Part shown: piece by piece, positions 15,180 to 23,395 of the stretch
How positions within the stretch are numbered: the stretch's first letter is position 1
How the letters are laid out: every line of letters begins with the position of its first letter
Source of the DNA: Streptomyces malachitofuscus
Lineage (GTDB): Bacteria; Actinomycetota; Actinomycetes; Streptomycetales; Streptomycetaceae
Assembly (NCBI RefSeq): GCF_014650055.1
Contig: NZ_BMUF01000019.1
Location: 62,442 to 98,046 of the forward strand
DNA length: 35,605 nucleotides
Reading direction: 5' to 3'
Notes under the pieces: model-generated
What the model saw: only the letters and a program-made list of their open reading frames with translations
Told to the model about the DNA's origin: nothing
Databases searched by the model: none
Position numbers and translations under genes: made by a program

Positions 15180-18100
15180 ATGCGCTTTCGCGGGAAGTCC
15201 ATCCGCCGGAAGATCGTGGCGCTGCTTCTCGTGCCGCTGGTGTCCCTGACGACGATCTGGGCCTTCACCACGGTGATCACGGGCCGCGAGGCAAGCCACC
15301 TCTTCGACGTGTCATCCGTGATGGAGGAGGTCGGCTACCCCGTCGAGGACACCGTGCGCGTCCTCCAGCAGGAGCGCAGACAGACCCTCGTCTATCTCGC
15401 CGACCCCCGCGCCTCCGACGGACTCGCCGCGCTCCGGCGCAGCCGCGCCGCCACCGACAAGGCCGTCGAGGGCGTCCGCAGAAGCGCCGCCGACGCCGAG
15501 GTGCGCGAGGCCATGCACGGCGGCTCCGACGAGCTCAGCGCGGTGCTGGAATCCTTCAACGGCATCGAGTCCCTCAGGCGCAGCGTCGAGGACGGCACCG
15601 TCAACCGCTCCCAGGCCCTCGACCTCTACAACCGGCTGGTCGACCCGTGTTACGTGCTGCTGGCCAATCTGCACGTGGTCGACGACGTCGAGCTCGACAA
15701 GCAGTACCGCGCCCTCGTCAGTCTCGCCCGCGCCCGCGAACTGCTCTCCCGCGAGGACGCCCTGCTCGGCTCCGCCCTGATCGTCGGCAAGCTGTCCCGT
15801 TCCGAAGTGCGGGACGTCTCCGACCTCATGGCCCAGCGCACGCTGCTGTACGACGCCGGACTGCCGCAGCTGCCCGCGGCCGAGCGCGACCGCTACGAGA
15901 CCTTCTGGAAGAACGCCGCGTCCGCCCCGCTGCGCGTGAGCGAGGAGGCCGCCGTCTCCTCCGGCACCGGGCCGCCCCGCGGGATCACCGCCAAGAGCTG
16001 GGACACCGCCGCCGGCAATGTGCTCGCCGAACTCGGCACGCTCAACGACCAGGCCACCGACCGCTACCAGGACCGCGTCCGCCCCGTCGCCATGGGCGTC
16101 ATCGCCCAGGCCGTCATCGCCGGTGTCCTCGGACTGATCGCCCTTCTGGTCTCCCTCTTCCTCTCCGTACGCGTCGGCCGCGGACTCATCCGCGACCTCC
16201 GGCAGCTGCGCCTGGAGGCCCACGAGGCGTCCGGCGTACGGCTGCCCAGCGTGATGCGTCGCCTCTCGGCCGGTGAACAGGTCGACATCGAGACCGAGGT
16301 CCCGCGCCTGGAGTACGACAAGAACGAGATGGGCGAGGTCGGCCAGGCCCTCAACACGCTCCAGCGCGCCGCCGTGGAGGCCGCCGTCAAGCAGGCGGAG
16401 CTGCGCGCGGGCGTCTCCGAGGTGTTCGTCAACCTCGCCCGCCGCAGCCAGGTCCTGCTGCACAAGCAGCTCACCCTGCTGGACACCATGGAGCGCAGGA
16501 CCGAGGACACCGAGGAACTAGCCGACCTGTTCCGCCTCGACCACCTCACCACCCGCATGCGCCGGCACGCCGAGGGCCTGGTGATCCTCTCCGGCGCCGC
16601 ACCCTCCCGGCAGTGGCGCAAACCCGTCCAGCTCATGGACGTCGTACGCGCCGCCGTCGCCGAGGTCGAGGACTACGAGCGCATCGAGGTGCGCCGGCTG
16701 CCGAGGGTCGCCGTCACCGGACCGGCCGTCGCCGACCTCACCCATCTCGTGGCCGAGCTGCTCGAGAACGCGACGGTGTTCTCCCCGCCGCACACCGCCG
16801 TCCAGGTCCTCGGCGACCGGGTGGGCAACGGCTTCACGCTGGAGATCCACGACCGCGGTCTCGGCATGGCGGCCGATGCGCTGCTGGACGCCAACCTCCG
16901 TCTCGCCGAGACGCCGGAGTTCGAGCTCTCCGACACCGACCGGCTCGGCCTGTTCGTGGTCAGCCGTCTCGCACAGCGCCAGAACGTCCGGGTCTCCCTG
17001 CAGCCCTCCCCGTACGGAGGCACCACGGCGGTCGTCTTCATCCCCGACGCCCTGCTGACGGACGACATCCCGGACACCAACGGCGTCGGTTTCCGTCTCG
17101 ACCGCCCCCAGCGCGCCCAGGACCGGGAGCCGGAGGAGAGCCGCCGCGCCGCGCTCTCCCAGGTGCCCGTGCAGCTGCCCCGGCTGCCCGCCTCGCTGCT
17201 GGACGGGCCGGTGGAACTGGAGGCCCCCGTCGACCTGGACGCCCTGGAGGAAGGGTTCCCCGGGGTCCTGGACGACGAGGACAGCGAGCACGGCGGCCTC
17301 TTCCGCCCCCGCCGCTCCGTCGGCGGCACCGCCGACGAGCGGCCGGGCCGCGGCCATGAGCCCGAGCCGCCCGGGCCCGACACCCCGAAGGTGCCCGAAG
17401 CGGGCGACCGGACGGACACCCCGGTACCGCTCACCCGCAGGGCGGCCCCCAAGCTGGTCAGCTCCCACGGCCGTCCGGTCCGCGACCAGCGTGCCCGCGG
17501 AGAGCGTGCGGAGCAGGAGACCACCGGCCCGTCCGCCCGCACCGAGCTCGAGGCAGCGCCGCCTGCGCTGCCCGCCCGTCGCCGCGGTGAGGACCCCACG
17601 GCACGCCGGGGGACCGGCCGCCCGGGCTCGGACGCCCTCGCCCCGCTGCCCGCCCGCCGCCGCACCGACCGGCTCTCCTCCGACCACGAGCGCGAAGAGC
17701 CCGACGCGGAGACACCGCCGCCGCTGCCCGCCCGCCGGCGCTCCGCCGAGGCCTCCCGTCCCGGCATCGGCGACGCGGGGCGCCGCGGCGCCACTCCGGC
17801 GGCCGCCGGCGCCTCGCGCGACGCCCGGCCGGAGCCGCCGGCCGGGCTTCCCCGGCGCACCCGCAGCTCCGAGGCCAGGGCGGGGGGACCCGACGGCACG
17901 CCGCCGGCCCCCGGCGCACCGGACGCCGGCCCTCCACCGCCCGGCGGCGGATCGCTGCCCCGGCGGGTACGGCAGGCCAGCCTGGCCCCCCAGCTCAAGC
18001 GCAGTGCCGAGCCTCGGAACGAGGACAGGGCAGTGCCCGTTGAACGGGACGCGGACGAAGTACGCAGCCGTATGGCCTCGCTCCAGCGCGGCTGGCAGCG

Positions 18101-18182
18101 CGGCCGCGAGGAGAACGCCGCGGGCGACGAGGCCGACAGCGGCACAGCAACACGACGAACGACAAAGGGGGACGGTCGATGA
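15180..18182 (+). CDS. cvnA: conservon sensor-like histidine kinase (CvnA; nitrate/nitrite-sensing domain)
   Basis: Protein of 1000 aa, ATG just after GGGGGAGG. One transmembrane helix at about 11-32 and a second at about 306-330 bracket an extracellular NIT-type helical sensor (VLQQERRQTLVYLADP is the typical start). HAMP (about 330-400) and a helical region follow, then a GHKL ATPase domain with N box LLENATVFSPP (near 526) and G1 box DRGLGM (near 558). No clear H-box histidine is visible, as is usual for CvnA. The last 350 residues are Pro/Arg rich with five short LPxR-type motifs (near 797, 822, 848, 889 and 925). In conservons CvnA is thought to work with CvnB-D at the membrane like a G-protein-coupled receptor. 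Its stop overlaps cvnB as ATGA. Confidence 0.93.
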   Translation: MRFRGKSIRRKIVALLLVPLVSLTTIWAFTTVITGREASHLFDVSSVMEEVGYPVEDTVRVLQQERRQTLVYLADPRASDGLAALRRSRAATDKAVEGVRRSAADAEVREAMHGGSDELSAVLESFNGIESLRRSVEDGTVNRSQALDLYNRLVDPCYVLLANLHVVDDVELDKQYRALVSLARARELLSREDALLGSALIVGKLSRSEVRDVSDLMAQRTLLYDAGLPQLPAAERDRYETFWKNAASAPLRVSEEAAVSSGTGPPRGITAKSWDTAAGNVLAELGTLNDQATDRYQDRVRPVAMGVIAQAVIAGVLGLIALLVSLFLSVRVGRGLIRDLRQLRLEAHEASGVRLPSVMRRLSAGEQVDIETEVPRLEYDKNEMGEVGQALNTLQRAAVEAAVKQAELRAGVSEVFVNLARRSQVLLHKQLTLLDTMERRTEDTEELADLFRLDHLTTRMRRHAEGLVILSGAAPSRQWRKPVQLMDVVRAAVAEVEDYERIEVRRLPRVAVTGPAVADLTHLVAELLENATVFSPPHTAVQVLGDRVGNGFTLEIHDRGLGMAADALLDANLRLAETPEFELSDTDRLGLFVVSRLAQRQNVRVSLQPSPYGGTTAVVFIPDALLTDDIPDTNGVGFRLDRPQRAQDREPEESRRAALSQVPVQLPRLPASLLDGPVELEAPVDLDALEEGFPGVLDDEDSEHGGLFRPRRSVGGTADERPGRGHEPEPPGPDTPKVPEAGDRTDTPVPLTRRAAPKLVSSHGRPVRDQRARGERAEQETTGPSARTELEAAPPALPARRRGEDPTARRGTGRPGSDALAPLPARRRTDRLSSDHEREEPDAETPPPLPARRRSAEASRPGIGDAGRRGATPAAAGASRDARPEPPAGLPRRTRSSEARAGGPDGTPPAPGAPDAGPPPPGGGSLPRRVRQASLAPQLKRSAEPRNEDRAVPVERDADEVRSRMASLQRGWQRGREENAAGDEADSGTATRRTTKGDGR

Positions 18183-18613
18183 CCGCACCGAGGGCCACCG
18201 GCCACACCGAGACCGACAAGGGGGAGCTGAACTGGCTCCTCGACGACCTGGTGGACCGCGTCGCCAGCATCCGCAAGGCGATCGTGCTCTCCGGCGACGG
18301 CCTGCCCACCGGAGCCTCGAAGGACCTGACCCGGGAGGACAGCGAGCATCTGGCCGCCGTCGCCTCCGGATTCCACAGCCTCGCCAAGGGCGTGGGCCGC
18401 CACTTCGAGGCCGGTGACGTCCGCCAGACGGTCGTCGAACTCGACGAGGCGTTCCTGTTCGTCACAGCCGCCGGTGACGGCAGCTGCCTCGCCGTCCTCG
18501 CGGACGCCGACTCCGACGTTGGACAGGTCGCCTACGAGATGACGCTCCTCGTGAAGCGGGTCGGCGTACATCTGGGTGCCGCTCCGCGCACCGATCTGCC
18601 CTCGGGCGGGTAG
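18179..18613 (+). CDS. cvnB: roadblock/LC7-domain protein (CvnB)
   Basis: Protein of 144 aa. It contains the roadblock/LC7 fold common to CvnB and MglB: LNWLLDDLVDRVASIRKAIVLSGDGLPTG, then SLAKGVGRHFEAGDVRQTVVELDEAFLFVTAAGDGSCLAVLA. Such proteins act as GTPase-activating or scaffold partners of small Ras-like GTPases; here the partner is the CvnD encoded 4 kb downstream. The ATG at 18179 overlaps the cvnA stop (ATGA), so translation is coupled. Confidence 0.95.
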   Translation: MTAPRATGHTETDKGELNWLLDDLVDRVASIRKAIVLSGDGLPTGASKDLTREDSEHLAAVASGFHSLAKGVGRHFEAGDVRQTVVELDEAFLFVTAAGDGSCLAVLADADSDVGQVAYEMTLLVKRVGVHLGAAPRTDLPSGG

Positions 18614-18622
18614 TGGGATGTC

Positions 18623-19018
18623 ATGAGCGCTGACGGTCAGGGTAGTAGCCACTGGTTCGACGACGAGGCCGGACCGGTCGTCCGTCCGTACGCGATGACG
18701 CGGGGCCGCACCACCAGTGCGGCCCAGCACCGCCTCGACCTGATCGCGGTGGTCGTCACCGAGCCGCACGCGGACGATCCGGAGGACGATCCGACCCTCT
18801 CCCCGGAGCACGTGGACATCGTGGGACTGTGCCGCGACAGCTCGCAGACCGTCGCCGAACTCGCCGCCGAGCTCGATCTGCCGATCGGAGTGGTCCGGGT
18901 CCTCGTCGGAGATCTCGTGGCCTCCGAATTGGTCCATGTGAACCGGCCCGTACCCCCGGCGGAACTGCCGGACGAGAGTATTCTGCGCGACGTGATCAAC
19001 GGCCTCCGGGCGCTGTGA
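18623..19018 (+). CDS. cvnC: DUF742 protein (CvnC)
   Basis: Protein of 131 aa. DUF742 is recognised by PVVRPYAMTRGRTTSA near the N-terminus, HRLDLIAVVV, and a winged-helix-like half (DIVGLCRDSSQTVAELAAELDLPIGVVRVLVGDLVASELVHVN). It is the third standard member of a conservon; its molecular task is not well defined. It starts 10 nt after cvnB. In a standard conservon the GTPase gene cvnD follows directly; here a 3.7-kb enzyme gene comes first. Confidence 0.95.
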   Translation: MSADGQGSSHWFDDEAGPVVRPYAMTRGRTTSAAQHRLDLIAVVVTEPHADDPEDDPTLSPEHVDIVGLCRDSSQTVAELAAELDLPIGVVRVLVGDLVASELVHVNRPVPPAELPDESILRDVINGLRAL

Positions 19019-19042
19019 CCGGCGCGGAAGCGGGGTACTGAC

Positions 19043-22000
19043 GTGACAGGCTGGCAGTTCTGGGTCGACCGAGGCGGCACCTTCACCGACATCGTCGCGC
19101 GGCGCCCCGACGGCCGGCTGCTCACCCACAAGGTGCTGTCCGACCGCCCGGCTCCGGACCCGGCGCCCCCGGGCACCGGCGACCGAGCGACGGCCGGCAC
19201 CGACGCGGCGGTCGTGGGCGTCCGCGCGCTGCTGGCCGGGTCCGGCGACCCCGTCGACGCCGTACGCATGGGGACCACGGTCGCCACCAACGCCCTTCTC
19301 GAACGCAAGGGCGCACGAACGCTGCTCGTCATCACCCGCGGCTTCCGCGACGCCCTGCGGATCGCCTACCAGAACCGCCCCAGCATCTTCGCCCGCCGCA
19401 TCGACCTGCCCGAGCTGCTGTACGAACGGGTCGTCGAGGTGGACGAACGCATCGCCGCCGACGGCACCGTCCTGCGCGAACCGGACCTGGACGCCCTCAC
19501 CGGGCCGCTGCGCCAGGCCTACGACGACGGGATCCGGGCCGTCGCCGTGGTCTGCATGCACAGCCACCTCCACCCCGCCCACGAACAGGGCATCGGGGAG
19601 CTCGCCGGCCGCATCGGTTTCCCGCAGATCTCGCTGTCCAGCGAGGTCAGCCCCCTGATGAAGCTCGTCCCGCGCGGGGACACCGCCGTCGTCGACGCCT
19701 ACCTCTCGCCCGTGCTGCGCCGCTACGTCCGCCACGTCGCCGAGGAACTCGAAGGTGTACGGCTGATGTTCATGCAGTCCAACGGCGGGCTCACCGAGGC
19801 CGGCCAGTTCCGCGGCAAGGACGCCGTCCTCTCCGGGCCGGCCGGCGGCATCGTCGGCATGGCGCGCATGTCCCAGCTCGCCGGCCACGACCGCGTCATC
19901 GGCTTCGACATGGGCGGTACCTCCACCGACGTCTCGCACTTCGCGGGCGAGTACGAACGCGTCTTCACCACACAGATCGCCGGAGTCAGGCTCCGCGCGC
20001 CCATGCTGGACATCCACACCGTCGCCGCCGGCGGCGGCTCCGTCCTCCACTTCGACGGCTCCCGCTACCGCGTGGGCCCTGACTCGGCGGGCGCGGACCC
20101 GGGCCCCGTCTGCTACCGGCGCGGCGGCCCGCTGGCCGTCACCGACGCCAACGTCATGCTCGGCCGTATCCAGCCCGCCCACTTCCCGGCGGTCTTCGGC
20201 CCGGACGGCGACCAGCCCCTCGACGACACGCTCGTCCGCGACCGCTTCACCGCCCTCGCCCACGAGATCCGCGAACGCACCGGCGACGACCGCACCCCCG
20301 AACAGGTCGCGGAGGGCTACCTGCAGATCGCCGTCGCCAACATCGCCGGCGCGGTGAAGCGGATCTCCGTCCAGAAGGGCCACGACATCACCCGGTACGC
20401 CCTCACCACCTTCGGCGGGGCGGGCGGACAGCACGCGTGCATGGTCGCCGACTCCCTCGGCATCCGCACCGTCCTGGTCCCGCCCATGGCGGGAGTCCTG
20501 TCGGCGCTCGGCATCGGCCTCGCCGACACCACGGCCATGCGGGAGCAGTCCGTCGAGGCACCCCTGGAGCCCGCCGCAATGCCCGCCGTCCACAAGACCG
20601 CCGACGACCTGGAGAGCGCGGCCCGCGCCGAACTCATCGCCGAGGACGTCCCCGAGGAGCGGATCGAGGTCACCCGCCGCGCCCAGCTCCGCTACGACGG
20701 CACCGACACCACCCTCACCGTCGAGCTGACCGAACCGGACGCGATGCGGCACGCCTTCGAGGAACGTCATCGCGCCACGTACTCCTTCACGCTCGACCGC
20801 CCGATCGTCGTCGAAGCCCTCTCCGTCGAAGCCACCGGCATCACGCAACCCCCCGATCTGTCCGCCCTCGCTCCCTACGAGGGCACCCCCGAACACGGCA
20901 CCGCGGCCCCGCGGACCGTCCGCCTCCACACCGGCGGCACCTGGCGCGACGTACCCCTCCACCGCCGCGAGGACCTTCCCCCCGGCGAGACCGTCACCGG
21001 TCCGGCGATCATCACCGAATCCGGTGCGACGACCGTTGTCGACGACGGCTGGCGGGCCGCCGCGACCGACCACGGGCATCTGGTCATGGAACGCGCCGCG
21101 GTCACGGAGAGTTCCGACATCGACACGGCAGCCGATCCCGTTCTGCTCGAGGTCTTCAACAACCTCTTCATGTCCATCGCCGAACAGATGGGTGCCCGGC
21201 TGGAGTCCACCGCTCAGTCCGTCAACATCAAGGAGCGTCTGGACTTCTCCTGCGCCCTCTTCGACCCCGACGGAAACCTGGTGGCCAACGCCCCGCACAT
21301 CCCCGTCCACCTGGGCTCGATGGGCACCAGCGTCAAGGAGGTCATCAGGCGCCGCGGCTCCGGCATGCGCCCCGGGGACACCTATGCCGTCAACGATCCG
21401 TACCACGGCGGCACCCATCTGCCCGACGTCACCGTGATCACCCCGGTCTTCGGCACGGAGCCCTCGGGCGGCACGCAGAGTGACCGCGAGATCCTCTTCT
21501 ACGTCGCCTCACGCGGCCACCACGCCGAGATCGGCGGCATCGCCCCGGGCTCCATGCCGGCCGACAGCCGCACCATCGACGAGGAGGGCGTCCTCTTCGA
21601 CAACTGGCTGCTGTCCGAGAACGGCCGCTTCCGCGAGGAGGAGACCCTCCGCCTCCTCACCGAGGCACCCCACCCCTCCCGCAACCCGACGACCAACCTC
21701 GCCGACCTGCGTGCCCAGATCGCCGCCAACCACAAGGGCGTCGACGAGGTCGGCCGCATGATCGAGAACTTCGGCCTCGACGTCGTCCAGGCCTATATGA
21801 AGCACGTCCAGGACAACGCCGAGGAAGCGGTGCGCCGCGTCATCGACGCCCTCGACGACGGTGACTACGCCTACGAGACCGACTCGGGCGCCGTCATCCG
21901 GGTGAGCGTCCGGGTGGATCGTGAGAACCGGTCCGCGACCATCGACTTCACCGGGACGTCGGCGCAGCTGGCCACCAACTTCAACGCCCCCTTCTCCGTC

Positions 22001-22729
22001 GTCAACGCGGCCGTCCTGTACGTCTTCCGCACCCTGGTCGCCGACGACATCCCGCTGAACGACGGCTGTCTGCGCCCGCTGGACATCGTCGTCCCGCAGG
22101 GCTCCATGCTCGCGCCCGAGCCGCCTGCCGCCGTCGTCGCGGGCAACGTGGAGACCTCCCAGGCCATCACGGGCGCGCTCTATGCCGCCCTGGGTGTCCA
22201 GGCGGAGGGCTCCGGCACCATGAACAACGTCACCTTCGGCAACGCACGCCACCAGTACTACGAGACCGTCGCGTCCGGCTCCGGTGCCGGGGACGGCTTC
22301 CCCGGCGCGTCCGTCGTACAGACCCACATGACCAACTCCCGGCTCACCGACCCCGAGATCCTCGAGTGGCGACTGCCCGTCCGGCTCGAGGAGTTCGCGG
22401 TGCGCCGCGGCAGCGGCGGCGTCGGCCGGTGGCGGGGCGGGGACGGGGCCGTGCGCCGGATCCGCTTCCTGGAGCCGATGACTGTCTCCACGCTGTCCCA
22501 GCACCGCAGGGTGCCCCCGTACGGCATGGCGGGAGGGGCACCCGGAGCACCGGGCGCCAACGGGGTCGAGCGGGCGGACGGCACGGTCACCCCGCTCGCC
22601 GGCAGCGACTCGGCGGACGTCGGCGCCGGCGACGTACTCGTCATCGAAACCCCCGGCGGCGGGGGATACGGCCCGCCGCCCGAACCCCATCAAGCAGGAG
22701 AAGAGATCGATGATCTTCGGGCGTTCTGA
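19043..22729 (+). CDS. fused 5-oxoprolinase/hydantoinase (HyuA-HyuB, OplAH type) inside the conservon
   Basis: Protein of 1228 aa, the size of full ATP-dependent 5-oxoprolinase. The HyuA half (about 1-690) has the two phosphate-binding motifs of the actin-like ATPase fold, DRGGTFTD at 9-16 and GFDMGGTSTD near 290, plus AAGGGSVLHFD and TFGGAGGQHACMVADSLGI. The HyuB half (about 700-1215) has FNNLFMSIAEQMGARLESTA, DPYHGGTHLPDVTVI and the typical VIETPGGGGYG end. Substrate may be 5-oxoproline, a hydantoin or N-methylhydantoin; motifs do not decide. GTG start 24 nt after cvnC. Its last 20 nt overlap the cvnD start (22710), and AGGAG for cvnD (22696-22700) lies inside it, so enzyme and GTPase are co-translated. 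Confidence 0.9.
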   Translation: MTGWQFWVDRGGTFTDIVARRPDGRLLTHKVLSDRPAPDPAPPGTGDRATAGTDAAVVGVRALLAGSGDPVDAVRMGTTVATNALLERKGARTLLVITRGFRDALRIAYQNRPSIFARRIDLPELLYERVVEVDERIAADGTVLREPDLDALTGPLRQAYDDGIRAVAVVCMHSHLHPAHEQGIGELAGRIGFPQISLSSEVSPLMKLVPRGDTAVVDAYLSPVLRRYVRHVAEELEGVRLMFMQSNGGLTEAGQFRGKDAVLSGPAGGIVGMARMSQLAGHDRVIGFDMGGTSTDVSHFAGEYERVFTTQIAGVRLRAPMLDIHTVAAGGGSVLHFDGSRYRVGPDSAGADPGPVCYRRGGPLAVTDANVMLGRIQPAHFPAVFGPDGDQPLDDTLVRDRFTALAHEIRERTGDDRTPEQVAEGYLQIAVANIAGAVKRISVQKGHDITRYALTTFGGAGGQHACMVADSLGIRTVLVPPMAGVLSALGIGLADTTAMREQSVEAPLEPAAMPAVHKTADDLESAARAELIAEDVPEERIEVTRRAQLRYDGTDTTLTVELTEPDAMRHAFEERHRATYSFTLDRPIVVEALSVEATGITQPPDLSALAPYEGTPEHGTAAPRTVRLHTGGTWRDVPLHRREDLPPGETVTGPAIITESGATTVVDDGWRAAATDHGHLVMERAAVTESSDIDTAADPVLLEVFNNLFMSIAEQMGARLESTAQSVNIKERLDFSCALFDPDGNLVANAPHIPVHLGSMGTSVKEVIRRRGSGMRPGDTYAVNDPYHGGTHLPDVTVITPVFGTEPSGGTQSDREILFYVASRGHHAEIGGIAPGSMPADSRTIDEEGVLFDNWLLSENGRFREEETLRLLTEAPHPSRNPTTNLADLRAQIAANHKGVDEVGRMIENFGLDVVQAYMKHVQDNAEEAVRRVIDALDDGDYAYETDSGAVIRVSVRVDRENRSATIDFTGTSAQLATNFNAPFSVVNAAVLYVFRTLVADDIPLNDGCLRPLDIVVPQGSMLAPEPPAAVVAGNVETSQAITGALYAALGVQAEGSGTMNNVTFGNARHQYYETVASGSGAGDGFPGASVVQTHMTNSRLTDPEILEWRLPVRLEEFAVRRGSGGVGRWRGGDGAVRRIRFLEPMTVSTLSQHRRVPPYGMAGGAPGAPGANGVERADGTVTPLAGSDSADVGAGDVLVIETPGGGGYGPPPEPHQAGEEIDDLRAF

Positions 22730-23315
22730 GCGCGGCAAGCCCCCGGTCGAGCCCGTCACGCTCAAGATCCTGGTGGCCGGCGGCTTCGGCGTGGGCAAGA
22801 CCACGCTCGTCGGCGCGGTCAGCGAGATCAGGCCGCTGCGCACCGAGGAGCTCCTCACCGAGGCCGGCCGCCCGGTCGACGACACCAGCGGTGTGGAAGC
22901 CAAGAACACCACCACCGTGGCCATGGACTTCGGCCGCATCACGCTCCGCGAGGACCTGGTGCTGTATCTCTTCGGGACACCCGGACAGGAGCGGTTCTGG
23001 TTCATGTGGGACGAACTGTCCGAGGGCGCCCTCGGAGCCGTGGTCCTCGCCGACACCCGGCGGCTTGAGGACTGCTTCGCGGCGGTCGACTACTTCGAGC
23101 GGCGCTCCATACCGTTCCTCGTCGGCGTCAACTGCTTCGACGACGCGGCCCGTTATCCGGCCGAGGACGTCCGCCGGGCCCTCGACCTCGACGACCACGT
23201 GCCGCTGGTGATGTGCGACGCGCGGGACCGCGAGGCGGTCAAGGAGGTGCTCATCGGCGTCGTCCAGCACGCCATGGCGCAGGCCTCCGAGCGACGGGCG
23301 GCCGTCACCACCTGA
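22710..23315 (+). CDS. cvnD: conservon small GTPase (CvnD)
   Basis: Protein of 201 aa of the conservon ATP/GTP-binding family. G1 is GGFGVGKTT (24-32), G3 is TPGQERF (90-96), and the G4 position reads NCFD (141-144) rather than classical NKxD. It is a Ras-like switch thought to cycle with CvnB and sit under CvnA at the membrane; no lipidation box is seen at the C-terminus. The ATG lies within the end of the oxoprolinase gene, with AGGAG nine nt upstream. A strong terminator follows, ending the transcript that began at cvnA. Confidence 0.95.
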   Translation: MIFGRSERGKPPVEPVTLKILVAGGFGVGKTTLVGAVSEIRPLRTEELLTEAGRPVDDTSGVEAKNTTTVAMDFGRITLREDLVLYLFGTPGQERFWFMWDELSEGALGAVVLADTRRLEDCFAAVDYFERRSIPFLVGVNCFDDAARYPAEDVRRALDLDDHVPLVMCDARDREAVKEVLIGVVQHAMAQASERRAAVTT

Positions 23316-23330
23316 CGCGGCCGCGGAGAT

Positions 23331-23366
23331 GCGGCCCGTGCTCCCGCCGACCGGAGCACGGGCCGC
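23331..23366. terminator. bidirectional terminator between cvnD and glpK
   Basis: A perfect 14-bp stem GCGGCCCGTGCTCC (23331-23344) pairs with 23353-23366 around an 8-nt loop. It sits in the 80-bp gap between the convergent cvnD and glpK genes and can serve both. No T run follows, as is common in Streptomyces. Confidence 0.85.
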
Positions 23367-23395
23367 CGCGCGGAGGACGGGGCGACCGCGTGTGG

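Noticed and set aside
16673..21418. 1581-codon open frame antisense to cvnA-B-C and the oxoprolinase gene
   Set aside because: Spans several well-identified genes on the other strand and has no recognisable domain.
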